64,000 nucleotides of DNA from assembly GCF_023487995.1 (NCBI RefSeq), contig NZ_JAMFKN010000011.1, positions 47,376 to 111,375 on the forward strand, given 5' to 3'. Under the pieces are notes generated by a model. The model did not search any database. It worked only from the letters and a program-made list of their open reading frames with translations, and was not told the origin of the DNA. This DNA comes from Thermohalobaculum sediminis. GTDB lineage: Bacteria > Pseudomonadota > Alphaproteobacteria > Rhodobacterales > Rhodobacteraceae. Both the position numbers and the translations under genes were made by a program. Below are positions 56,507 to 64,000 of this stretch, piece after piece (positions within the stretch are counted from its first letter, which is position 1; each line of letters begins with the position of its first letter).

Positions 56507-57063
56507 CACGTCTCCCACTTGAACGGGCTCGACCAGTCCGCGAGCGTTGGCGCCTTACGATCCTTCTCCGACAACCGCGGCGCTCCGTCGAGCGGCCACG
56601 TGATCGCCAGCTCTGGGTCGTTCCAGGCGATTGCTCCGTCGGCCACGGCGTCATAGGGGCGATCGACCTTGTAGACCACCTCGCAGTCGGGTTCGAGCGT
56701 AAGAAAGCCATGGAGAAACCCCTGCGGCACCAGAAGTTGAGCCCAGTTCTCCGCCGAAAGCTCGACGCCGTACCACTGCCCCTCGGTCGGCGAACCACGC
56801 CGCACATCTACCGCAACATCCCAGATGCGCCCGCGCGTGCAGCGCACCAGTTTTGCCTGCCCGACCGGAGGCGCCTGGTAGTGCAGTCCACGTAGCGTCC
56901 CCGCTTCTCGGGAGAGTGAGTGGTTGTCCTGGCACCAATCGAAGTCGATACCCGCCTCGCGGAACAGTCGACGCGACCAGACCTCCGAAAAGAAGCCTCG
57001 CTCGTCCTCGAGGCGAATCGGATGGATCAAAACAAGCCCACCCAGCGGCAATGCCTCGAACAT
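56506..57063 (-). CDS. rfbC: dTDP-4-dehydrorhamnose 3,5-epimerase
   Basis: 185 residues. FEALPLGGLVLIHPIRLEDERGFFSEVW, DNHSLSREAGTLRGLHYQ (catalytic His), DVRRGSPTEGQWYGVELSAEN and VPQGFLHGFLTLE identify RmlC. First gene of the minus-strand rfbCBDA-wzx-methyltransferase operon. Start at MFEAL (57063) fits family length; an upstream Met at 57096 is possible. Confidence 0.93.
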   Translation of the reverse strand: MFEALPLGGLVLIHPIRLEDERGFFSEVWSRRLFREAGIDFDWCQDNHSLSREAGTLRGLHYQAPPVGQAKLVRCTRGRIWDVAVDVRRGSPTEGQWYGVELSAENWAQLLVPQGFLHGFLTLEPDCEVVYKVDRPYDAVADGAIAWNDPELAITWPLDGAPRLSEKDRKAPTLADWSSPFKWET

Positions 57064-57240
57064 TGCCTGCTCGTCCGCCCATATTCGCCCACCCAAGCCT
57101 TGGAGCTCCCCTTGCTACAGCGTCGCGAAGCCTACCAGATGGGGTCGTGCCGTTGAAGCGGCGCCGTCCGCCTCATCTTCATTTGAATCCAGAGTCATAT
57201 AATGGATTTATCACGATCGAATCCTTCTCTATCGAATTAT

Positions 57241-57438
57241 TCAATCATTATTATATGATACAAGTATCATCCCGTCGGAAATTTTTACCTCCAGCTTAGA
57301 TCCATCTGATATTTTGATTTTTAATATTTTTTCTTCCTCGGCAGACTCGGATAACGCCCCAGAAAGCTGAGCAACCTTCCAACCAATTTCATCGTGGAAG
57401 ATTCTGTGGATTTCTGGATCTATAATTAATACGCTCAA
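57241..57438 (-). CDS. AT-rich 65-residue hypothetical protein, possibly a 3' remnant
   Basis: TTG 57438 or an upstream in-frame region (open from 57471) reads ...LSVLIIDPEIHRIFHDEIGW and ends VKISDGMILVSYNND at 57241. Base composition is far below the neighbours. No family recognised. The lack of an ATG suggests the tail of a lost gene, acquired with the polysaccharide block. Confidence 0.3.
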   Translation of the reverse strand: MSVLIIDPEIHRIFHDEIGWKVAQLSGALSESAEEEKILKIKISDGSKLEVKISDGMILVSYNND

Positions 57439-57830
57439 AGCCTCTTCCCCACCGAGCGTCTTAGAGTCGCACGCTTCCTAAGTGCGACCGGAAGGACGAT
57501 TCTCACTTTTGATCCCCATTTACGTCACAACGATTAGAGAGGTTCAACGCTTCTTTGTTGTGACCCCCGAAGATCATCCAGCCGAAGCCGAACCCGGGGC
57601 GTCACTCTGGAGCTGTCGCGCCGACGGAGCAACGGGCGGCATACGCCGCTGGCGTCTGGCAGCCGATCACAGAACGGGCATCTCCGGGCGTCAGGTCGCC
57701 TTCTCGAGGGAACAGTTTCCGAAGCACACCCCGACCTTGATCGGGGTGATCGTGTCGTTGCCCTGGGTTCCGCCCTTGCTGCTGTTGCATCGCTTGTGCA
57801 TCGGAACGAGGTTCCGCTTGTCCTGGTAGG
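57439..57830. other. Gene-poor region before IS6 copy 4, with a possible HNH-type fragment
   Basis: On the minus strand just left of the IS a frame reads DKRNLVPMHKRCNSSKGGTQ and NDTITPIKVGVCFGNCSLEK before a stop. NLVPMHKRCNSSKG resembles the end of an HNH-endonuclease motif. The 5' part would have been removed by the IS. No other gene supported here. Confidence 0.25.
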
Positions 57831-58646
57831 CGGTTCTGTCAGGGCAATCCCGCTTGAGGCGGGATGCCGCCCTCCCTACCCTCGCGGCATGAGCAGACGC
57901 AGCCCTTTCCGCAACTTCAAGACGTCACCCGAGATCATCCGCCTGGCGGTGATGATGTATGTGCGGTTCCCTCTGTCGCTTCGAAATGTGGAGGACTTGC
58001 TGCACGAGCGGGGCATCGACATCAGCCATGAAACAGTGCGGTTCTGGTGGCACCGATTTGGCCCGATGTTCGCCGCCGAGATCCGGAAACGACGCGTCGA
58101 GGGCATGCGGTCAAGCCGCTGGCGGTGGCACCTCGACGAGATGTTCGTGAAGATCAACGGCGAGATGCACTATCTGTGGCGAGCGGTGGATCATGAAGGT
58201 GAGGTCCTGGAAAGCTTCGTCACGAAGACCCGCGACAGGAAGGCCGCGTTGAAATTCCTCAGGAAAGCAATGCGGCGCCACGGCCCGCCTGAGGTGATCG
58301 CCACTGACAGACTGCGATCTTACGGTGCCGCCCTCAAGGCGGTCGGTGCTGCCGGCCGACAGGACACCGGTCGCTGGCGCAACAATCGGGCGGAGAACTC
58401 ACACCTGCCTTTGCGACGACGGGAGAGGGCCATGCTCCGGTTCCGGCGCATGCGAAGTCTGCAGAAGTTCGCCGCCGTCCACGCCTCCGTCTCGAACCAC
58501 TTCAATCAGGAACGCAGCCTTTCAAGCCGGCACATCTTCAAGGTCAACAGAGCCGCTGCTCTCGAGTAGTGGCGTCAGCTCGGCGAGGCCTGAAAGACCC
58601 CTGCCCCAGCCAAACTGAGACTGGTTCGCATTCGTCTGACACCACC
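57831..58646 (+). mobile_element. IS6-family element, copy 4
   Basis: 816 bp from GGTTCTGTCAG to GTCTGACACCACC, almost the same as copy 3. Flanking octamers (TGGTAGGC, CCGCCGCG) do not match each other. Confidence 0.92.
57889..58569 (+). pseudogene. IS6-family transposase, copy 4, early stop
   Basis: 226 residues, ending at TAG 58567-58569 where copy 3 continues with E-W-R-Q-L-G-A-A. The first 220 residues keep the HTH and DDE residues. The part after NNRAENSHLPLRRRERAM resembles copy 2 in places (HLPLRR), suggesting gene conversion. Loss of eight C-terminal residues may or may not inactivate it. Confidence 0.85.
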
Positions 58647-58768
58647 CCGCCGCGGAGTGACCCGGTCATGCACTAACAAACAACATGGAACAGTCAGATC
58701 AGGCCGCTCAGCGTAATGGACCGTACAGGCGCTCACATCGATCAGTGCTCGCCCGCGATCATTGATCT

Positions 58769-59611
58769 TCAATCCAGCAGGGTGTCGGACCGCTGTCCGG
58801 CCCGTTCGAAGTGGATCGGCAGGACCCGGCCATAGAGCTGCTTCGCACGCTCCGGCGTCGCCACCATGCCCGGTTTGTCGACATAGGACAGGATCGCGAC
58901 GTAGCGCGGGCGGGGCCCGGAGAGCGGCGCGACCCGATGCAGGCTGTAGCGTCCGCGAAAGAGCTGGAGGTCCCCGGGCTGAAGGTGAAGCGTCCGTACC
59001 CGATCCGAAACGCCGTCGAGAACGCGCCCGACCTCGTCGAAGTTTTCGTTACCTCCGGCATCCCGGATGCCGGGCACGTATTCGAACGCGCCTCCATCCT
59101 CCGCGTTCTGGATGGCGAGCGTCACCGTGAAATTGTTCGTGTCAAAATGCCAGGGAAAGCCCGGCCCCTCCTCGGCAACGTTGACGATGGCATCGGCCAG
59201 AGGATCAGCGTATCGGAAGAACGCGTCCTCCTGCAGGCAGTCGCGGACGAAGGCGTCGAAGCCTGGTGCGTCGTAGACCGTTCTCAGCGCGCCGCTGCGC
59301 GCAAAATGATCGGCTGGCACGAATGCGTTCGAGCGATCAAAGAAGCGCCGTTTGGGGTGAGAGACGGGCAGGCCGGGATCGTCACCAGTGAAATAGGCGT
59401 TCGTGCGCGTGAAGTTCCGGTGGGCGTGGACGGCGTTGCGCTCCGCTTCCTCGGCGAGGGCCGCGACGCCGCGCTCCGTCAGAAAACCGCGAAGCACGGC
59501 GCAGCCGTCCCGCTCCAACGCCTCCCGCACCACGGCAATCCTCTCGTCGAGGTCCGGACCCGGGCGGTCGATCGGATAGCGTCCAAGGTCAATGAGGTCC
59601 CTGTAATGCAT
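58769..59611 (-). CDS. Fe(II)/2-oxoglutarate oxygenase, BesD/HalD halogenase family but with HxD
   Basis: 280 residues. Iron-site His155-x-Asp157 (PWHFDTNNFTVTLAI) and distal His225 (RGRYSLHRVAPL), followed by Arg for 2OG. Flanking sequences FEYVPGIRDAGGNENFDEVGRVLDG resemble the amino-acid halogenases BesD/HalD. Halogenases replace the Asp by Gly to make room for chloride; here Asp is kept, so a hydroxylase (or desaturase) reaction is expected. Substrate may be a free amino acid. No biosynthetic partner is adjacent except a methyltransferase 240 bp away. Confidence 0.8.
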   Translation of the reverse strand: MHYRDLIDLGRYPIDRPGPDLDERIAVVREALERDGCAVLRGFLTERGVAALAEEAERNAVHAHRNFTRTNAYFTGDDPGLPVSHPKRRFFDRSNAFVPADHFARSGALRTVYDAPGFDAFVRDCLQEDAFFRYADPLADAIVNVAEEGPGFPWHFDTNNFTVTLAIQNAEDGGAFEYVPGIRDAGGNENFDEVGRVLDGVSDRVRTLHLQPGDLQLFRGRYSLHRVAPLSGPRPRYVAILSYVDKPGMVATPERAKQLYGRVLPIHFERAGQRSDTLLD

Positions 59612-59851
59612 CGCGCCGCCCCTTCATTCAGCCTTTGGCCCCACGAGAGTATATTTTCGCGATCCCGTCTTTCGCGGATGCGACGCAGACGAGGTCGAAA
59701 CGAGCCGAACGCCGCCGAAGGCGTTCTTGTCCCGGCTTCGCCAGACCTACTCTTCACCCGTCCCGGCCGAACGGCGAGCGGGCAGAACGGTCTACACTGG
59801 ATGGTCATGGTCGGATGGAAACGCGAACGCCTCTGAGGAACGCCGATTTCA

Positions 59852-60742
59852 TCAGCGTCTTTGGGCGCTGAAGATATAACGGTTGAGGGAAAACATATAC
59901 TCGCCGGCAGCCGCCACTGCCTCCTGGTCCGCGACCCAGCGTTGCCAATCGTCATCCGAAAAGTCATCGGAGGCGGCTGCGATCGATTGCAGAAAACTTG
60001 TCGTCAACTCGGCATAGTTATCCGGGCCCGGCGTCCAGTTGAGCACGGTCATCGTGTTGCAGGATATGTTTCCGAAACCTGCTGCTCTAAGGCGCCGCGA
60101 CAGGGTCCGCGGGACATAGGCATCCGCATATGGTCGAGTATAGATGTCCACGGCCTTCGCCATCAGATCGGGCTTGTAGGAGTTCCAGACCAGCGAACCC
60201 CAGTCGGTGTCGAGAACAACAATCCGCCCGCCAGGTCGCAGCACGCGGTGAATCTCCTTAAGGGCCCTGTCCTGCTCGGGCAGGAAGCACAGGAGTTGTG
60301 CGGCTGTCACGACGTCGAAAGATGCATCTTCGAACGGCAGCTCAGACGCATCACCCTGGACGAATGAAGCCCTCGGGCACACCTCGCGGGCCATCGCAAC
60401 CATGGGTGCCGCTGCGTCAAGGCCGGTGACTGAACCGGAGGGGTCAACAATTTCCAGCATTTCCCGGGCCATGATGCCATTGCCGGCGCCGAGGTCGAGC
60501 ACAGCTTCTCCGGGACCAAGCTCCATCGCTGCTAGGATGGCCCGCCGTTGCCCCCTCATGTCGGGCGTAGCGGCAAGAGCCTCCTGCTTTCGGCTCATCT
60601 CCTCGTCGTAGAAGTCCTTCGACATAACGGCCGCCTGAAAGGCCCGATGGCGCTCGAGATCCCAAACGGTAGCAGCTGGGGCAAGTGTGTCCAAGGGCAG
60701 GCCGTGCCGGAACTTCACGCCCTCGCAACTCCGCTGAATCAT
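59852..60742 (-). CDS. Class I SAM-dependent methyltransferase
   Basis: About 296 residues from Met 60742 (alternative start 60625 at MSKDFYDEEMS gives 257). AVLDLGAGNGIMAREMLEIV is the SAM motif, then GLDAAAPMVAMARE, FVQGDASELPFEDASFDVVTAAQLLCFLP and LRPGGRIVVLDTDWGSLVW, as in UbiE/arsenite-type methyltransferases acting on small molecules. Its neighbour is the Fe/2OG oxygenase on the same strand. Confidence 0.8.
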   Translation of the reverse strand: MIQRSCEGVKFRHGLPLDTLAPAATVWDLERHRAFQAAVMSKDFYDEEMSRKQEALAATPDMRGQRRAILAAMELGPGEAVLDLGAGNGIMAREMLEIVDPSGSVTGLDAAAPMVAMAREVCPRASFVQGDASELPFEDASFDVVTAAQLLCFLPEQDRALKEIHRVLRPGGRIVVLDTDWGSLVWNSYKPDLMAKAVDIYTRPYADAYVPRTLSRRLRAAGFGNISCNTMTVLNWTPGPDNYAELTTSFLQSIAAASDDFSDDDWQRWVADQEAVAAAGEYMFSLNRYIFSAQRR

Positions 60743-60803
60743 GTCGATGAAGGTGTCTTCTGTACATGTCTTATCCGCTGGACGGTCGCGGCGGGGCCGG
60801 GTT

Positions 60804-61236
60804 CCCAGCACCTCCGAAGGGCCTGTTCAGCACCGGCCATTCGTTGCTCCGCCGCAGGGTGTCTCAGATGCGGACCAAGCCACCGTTAGCAGATGCGGCA
60901 CGATCCGCCCCAAACCGAATGCGGGGCCGACGCGACGAGCGTCATTTTTGCTGCACTGCCGCGGGCCGCTCCGGAAGCGGCCGTTCCCAGCACCTCCGAA
61001 TGGCCTGTTCAGCACCGGCCATTCGTTGCGCCGCCGCAGGGTGTCTCAGATGCGGACCAAGCCGCCGTTAGCAGATGCGGCACGATCCGCCCCAAACCGA
61101 ATGCGGGGCCGACGCGACGAGCGTCATTTTTGCTGCACTGCCGCGGGCCGCTCCAGAAGCGGCCGTTCCCAGCACCTCCGAAGGGCCTGTTCAGCACCGG
61201 CCATTCGTTGCGCCGCCGCAGGGTGTCTCAGATGCG
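60804..61236. repeat. 182-bp tandem repeat, about 2.4 copies
   Basis: CAGCACCTCCGAAGGGCCTG recurs at 60806, 60988 and 61170, exactly 182 bp apart. Units 1 and 2 are complete and differ at only a few sites; unit 3 breaks off at GTGTCTCAGATGCGG (61236). Each full unit carries the perfect hairpin GGCCGCT/AGCGGCC. Because 182 is not a multiple of three, it is not a coding repeat. Confidence 0.9.
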
Positions 61237-61578
61237 GGACTTTCCGGACCCGTGCACGCGCAGCACGAACAGCCGCACCAGCGACAGTAGAAGGCAGGTG
61301 ATCGGGAACGCTCATGCTGCGATGCCGCACGCTTTCCCGTTACCGGTCATTCGCGTGGGCCTCGATCGGCCTGATCGGAAGCGGCCGTCCGCTGCGCATG
61401 CACATTCGGTCCGGAACGCGGACGAACCAGTCATCAGACTGTTCTGCTCAAATGACGACGCCTGACCCAAAGCGGACCCGCTGGCGCAATTCGTTGCCAA
61501 GTCGATGCCAATCAAATCAAGCACACGCGCTTGCATTCCCGAATTGACTAAATAAGCTCCCGTCGCGTCCGGACATTC
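61237..61578. other. Gene-free region before the second cyclase
   Basis: About 340 bp after the tandem repeat. I see nothing coding. The bases near 61310-61385 loosely echo the repeat unit (GAAGCGGCCG, CGGTCATTCG), so it may be a decayed further copy. The cyclase promoter should lie at its right end. Confidence 0.3.
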
Positions 61579-63234
61579 ATGGGCAGAGTTGTGAAAGAGA
61601 CTTCGTCGGTTGTTTTCATGGCTGACATGGTTGGCTTTTCCAGTTTGATGGAGAGCAACCGTGACGCTGCGATCGAAGCAGTCCGCTCATTTCGTGATAT
61701 CTGGCTCGAACCAGTCGTGCGGGATCATGGCGGCCGCGTCCTGAAGCGACTTGGGGACGGCTGGATCATCGTCTTCGATGCGCCCGGCAAGGCTATTGAA
61801 GCCGCGCTGCGCATTCAGTCTCAGCTTGCCGCCGAGAGCAGATTGAGTTTGCGAATTGGCATTCATCACGGCGAACTCGTTCAGGACGATGCGGACGTTT
61901 ATGGGGCTGCGATCAACCTCGCGAGCCGCATTCAGGTCGAGGCGCCTCCGGGCGGAGTGATGATCTCCGAAGCGCTTGCGCGACTGTTGCCAACGCCCGT
62001 CGCGCAGTTGTTCGGCGATGCCGGAAGCTTTCGACTGAAAAACATCGCACTGCCGGTCAAGCTGCTGCACTGGCGCCCCGAGCGCCGGGACAGCGCGGAG
62101 GACGAAGTTCCCACGATCGGCGTTGAGACTTTCGTGGCAGCACCTGACGATCGTGAAACGCGCGCTGCGGCCGAAGATCTGCGGGATCAACTGATCCAGC
62201 GTCTTATCAGACGCACGGGCATCCGCGTTTTTGACGACGCTGTGGGCGGGGCAGGAGGCGCGGTCTATCGACTGAAAGGGCGCATCCGCCTCGCTGGCAG
62301 GAAGGGTAGGGTCAGTCTTTCGATGATCCTCCGTGACTCGGCGGAGCCGTTCTGGTCGAAAGCGTATGACGGCGACCCTAGCGACATCTTCGCGTTCTGC
62401 GATGGCGTGATCGATAGGGCGGACACGGATCTTCGTGTTCAGATCAACTATTTCGATGGTAACCGCGTCGCGCACTTGCCCGAGGATCAACTGAGTGTTT
62501 CCGAGTTGCGATCGCGTGCGGCGACCGTTCTCCACGGCTACACGGTCGAAGCTTGGGACGAGGCACGAAGGCTCATGGCGCGAGCGCGGATGCTCGCGCC
62601 GGACGATCCGATGGCCAACGCGATGCATGCGGAGACCATCGTCGCGCTTGCTCAGGCGTACTACACCGACGTTCCGCCGGATGTTGCGTCTCGGCTCGCC
62701 GAAGACCTCGATCGCGCGGTGGAGGCCGCACCGCGCAGCGACTATGTCATCTGGGCTCGGGCATTCTTCGACCTCTATGTGACGCGGGACTTTGCGAGAG
62801 CACGTGGAGATCTGCGGCGCGTGCTCTCCCTCAGCCCGTCCTACACGCACGGGATCGACCTGATCGGCCTCGTCGAACTCGCGGAGGGCAATGTCGCGGC
62901 AGCGATCGATCACTTCGCGCGTTCGATAGAACTGACGGACACAGATCCGATCCTGCCTTACAGATATTTCCTTCTTTCCATCGCACATCTGAGTGCAGGC
63001 GACGCACACTCCTCACTCCGCGCGATCAATGAAGCGATCCAGATCCGTCCATCGGTCTGGGCTTACCATCGATTGCGGGCAGACTGTCTGAGGCGTCTTA
63101 GGGAAAATCAGGCCGCTATCGAGTGTGAAGCCCATGCCGAGAAACTATCGCCCGCACCGTCGATCTTGGCTCTGCGCGTTCCGGTGCGAGGGCGTGAAGA
63201 GAGGCTGCACGACCTTCTGACACCAAAACCATGA
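61579..63234 (+). CDS. Class III adenylate cyclase with TPR repeats (second copy)
   Basis: 551 residues. Residues 8-165: cyclase domain (SSVVFMADMVGFSSLMESNRD, GGRVLKRLGDGWIIVFDAPG, LRIGIHHGELVQDDADVYGAAINLASRI). Residues about 175-300: TolB-N/FlgO-like part (VETFVAAPDDRETRAAAEDL, YRLKGRIRL). C-terminal TPRs (about 330-520). No TM was found, unlike the 33.6-kb cyclase. Start ATG 61579 keeps the first beta strand. Confidence 0.88.
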   Translation: MGRVVKETSSVVFMADMVGFSSLMESNRDAAIEAVRSFRDIWLEPVVRDHGGRVLKRLGDGWIIVFDAPGKAIEAALRIQSQLAAESRLSLRIGIHHGELVQDDADVYGAAINLASRIQVEAPPGGVMISEALARLLPTPVAQLFGDAGSFRLKNIALPVKLLHWRPERRDSAEDEVPTIGVETFVAAPDDRETRAAAEDLRDQLIQRLIRRTGIRVFDDAVGGAGGAVYRLKGRIRLAGRKGRVSLSMILRDSAEPFWSKAYDGDPSDIFAFCDGVIDRADTDLRVQINYFDGNRVAHLPEDQLSVSELRSRAATVLHGYTVEAWDEARRLMARARMLAPDDPMANAMHAETIVALAQAYYTDVPPDVASRLAEDLDRAVEAAPRSDYVIWARAFFDLYVTRDFARARGDLRRVLSLSPSYTHGIDLIGLVELAEGNVAAAIDHFARSIELTDTDPILPYRYFLLSIAHLSAGDAHSSLRAINEAIQIRPSVWAYHRLRADCLRRLRENQAAIECEAHAEKLSPAPSILALRVPVRGREERLHDLLTPKP

Positions 63235-63351
63235 AGTGCGGAATTGATGCGCTGAATTAAGAGTTCGCCAGATGGCAGCGAAGACCCACTCCTAGTGGCC
63301 TGACCCAAACGCTTGCGTCCCGATAACGCTGCCCCAAACGCCTTTCATTAG

Positions 63352-63771
63352 TCAGCGCAGGTCGTCCGGAACCGGGTTTTCGTCCCCGGCCTGATCCCAT
63401 GCGTGCGCGGCGATCGACCAGCGCCCCTCCGATTTCACCAAAAGGTATCCGCTTATATCGTGGTTCACGTCCTCGCCGTTCTCAAGCAATTCTGACATGG
63501 CAAGCACTACCGCCACGTTGCCGAAGCGAAGGATCTTCATGCCGCGGGTGTGTTCTTCAAACGAATGAAGGTTCTTTCGCGCGACAGTCTCCATACGGTC
63601 GATGAAGGCTTCCAACGATCTCGCCGTGACAGGACGCGCGGCTCCCAACAGAATGGCGTCTCGAAGGAAATCCGCCCGAAAGCGGTCCCAGTCTGGCGCC
63701 GCCTCGCTTCCCCATTTCATTGCCTCGAAATGCGACCCAATAAGCGCACGGATTTCCGCGTCATCATCCAT
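63352..63771 (-). CDS. NTF2-fold (SnoaL/DUF4440-like) protein
   Basis: 139 residues: MDDDAEIRALIGSHFEAMKWGS..DWDRFRADFLRDAILLGA at the N-terminus, FGNVAVVLAMSELLENGE and SGYLLVKSEGRWSIAAHAWDQ in the beta-sheet. Convergent with the second cyclase gene. Ligand unknown. A different family branch from the 35.7-kb NTF2 protein. Confidence 0.7.
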   Translation of the reverse strand: MDDDAEIRALIGSHFEAMKWGSEAAPDWDRFRADFLRDAILLGAARPVTARSLEAFIDRMETVARKNLHSFEEHTRGMKILRFGNVAVVLAMSELLENGEDVNHDISGYLLVKSEGRWSIAAHAWDQAGDENPVPDDLR

Positions 63772-63883
63772 ATCATTTTCCCCCCTGTGAGAGTTCGTGC
63801 CGAAGTTCTTGGAATCCCTTATCCGTTACTTTGCAGTTTCCAACGCCTGTGAGTGACCCAGATTGGTCGGTCCAAGTTGATTG

Positions 63884-64000
63884 TTAGTGCATGGCAGGCG
63901 CTCGGTCGATTGAAGTGATGACTTCCGGCGCTGGCGGCCGGTATGCGAGAGTGCTATGCGGCCGGACGGTGTTGTAGTGGCGGCGCCATTGTTCGATCAG
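63884..64000 (-). CDS. IS3-family transposase (OrfB), C-terminal end, cut by window
   Basis: Minus strand from the window edge reads LIEQWRRHYNTVRPHSTLAY, then RPPAPEVI and a stop at 63884. W-R-x-x-Y-N-x-x-R-P-H-S-x-L-x-Y-x-x-P is the hallmark end of IS3 OrfB integrases. The rest lies outside the window. Confidence 0.9.
   Translation of the reverse strand: MIEQWRRHYNTVRPHSTLAYRPPAPEVITSIDRAPAMH

Noticed and set aside
57482..57829. Plus-strand 115-residue frame before IS6 copy 4
   Set aside because: No recognisable domain, mixed composition and no ribosome-binding site; the opposite strand has the better (still weak) signal.
60741..61465. Plus-strand frames of about 190 residues over the tandem repeat
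   Set aside because: The 182-bp period is not a multiple of three, so the frame changes each unit; no domain or ribosome-binding site supports translation.

Overview
The window is high-GC DNA, most likely from an alphaproteobacterium of the Rhodobacteraceae/Paracoccaceae. The evidence is Rhodobacter-type flagellar genes (fliK, flgD, fliL, flgH, flgA), a bztABCD acidic amino-acid transporter, FnrL-like TTG-N8-CAA boxes, a BciB-type bacteriochlorophyll gene preceded by a perfect TGT-N12-ACA (PpsR/CrtJ-type) palindrome, and an AerR/PpaA-like B12-domain gene. Together these suggest a phototrophic lineage or a recent relative of one.

Layout. 1-1.8 kb: end of fliK and flgD. 1.9-4.2 kb: bciB and an AerR/PpaA-like gene on the minus strand. 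4.5-8.1 kb: ugd, a UDP-glucuronate epimerase and a nucleotidyltransferase. 8.3-10.2 kb: fliL-flgH-flgA; flgA has lost its signal-peptide end at a junction with what looks like the tail of fliG. 10.9-11.6 kb: ExoY-like sugar transferase. 11.6-14.2 kb: glpK and an iron alcohol dehydrogenase. 14.3-23.6 kb: core housekeeping genes (DUF2177, AAA ATPase, ttcA, yidC, MOSC, engB, argB, ferredoxin-like, phosphohistidine phosphatase-like). 24-28.8 kb: bztABCD. 29.3-31.9 kb: metC, a PCu(A)C copper chaperone and acylphosphatase.

From tRNA-Ser(GCU) at 32.4 kb onward the DNA is accessory. Four IS6-family elements in the same orientation (one 5'-truncated, one with an early stop) divide it into blocks, with remnants of a tyrosine integrase, an IS5-family element, a Crp/Fnr gene and, at the right edge, an IS3-family transposase. 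Block A (33-36 kb) has a class III nucleotide cyclase with TPRs and an NTF2-fold protein. Block B (37.7-46.3 kb) is a nitric-oxide gene set: NsrR-like regulator, DUF6522-like protein, group III truncated globin, an IS-truncated RIC/DnrN-type hemerythrin, and an operon for a CuA-containing heme-copper oxidoreductase with its own heme O synthase, SCO protein, a cytochrome b/ferredoxin/MvhD-like fusion and a hemerythrin. Subunit I keeps all six metal-ligand histidines but has Gln where oxygen reductases have the cross-linked Tyr, so I infer a non-canonical NO reductase of the eNOR/bNOR kind. Block C (47.7-57.1 kb) is a surface-polysaccharide locus (glycosyltransferases, RgpF, methyltransferase, Wzx, rfbCBDA) in which rfbD and one glycosyltransferase are broken. 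Block D (58.7-63.8 kb) has an Fe(II)/2OG oxygenase of the BesD/HalD halogenase family, a methyltransferase, a 182-bp tandem repeat, and a second cyclase-TPR plus NTF2-fold pair that mirrors block A.

The best candidate for a poorly described system is block B: an NsrR/FNR-type-controlled NO-reducing heme-copper enzyme with an unusual cytochrome b/iron-sulfur partner, lying between two IS6 copies in direct orientation.
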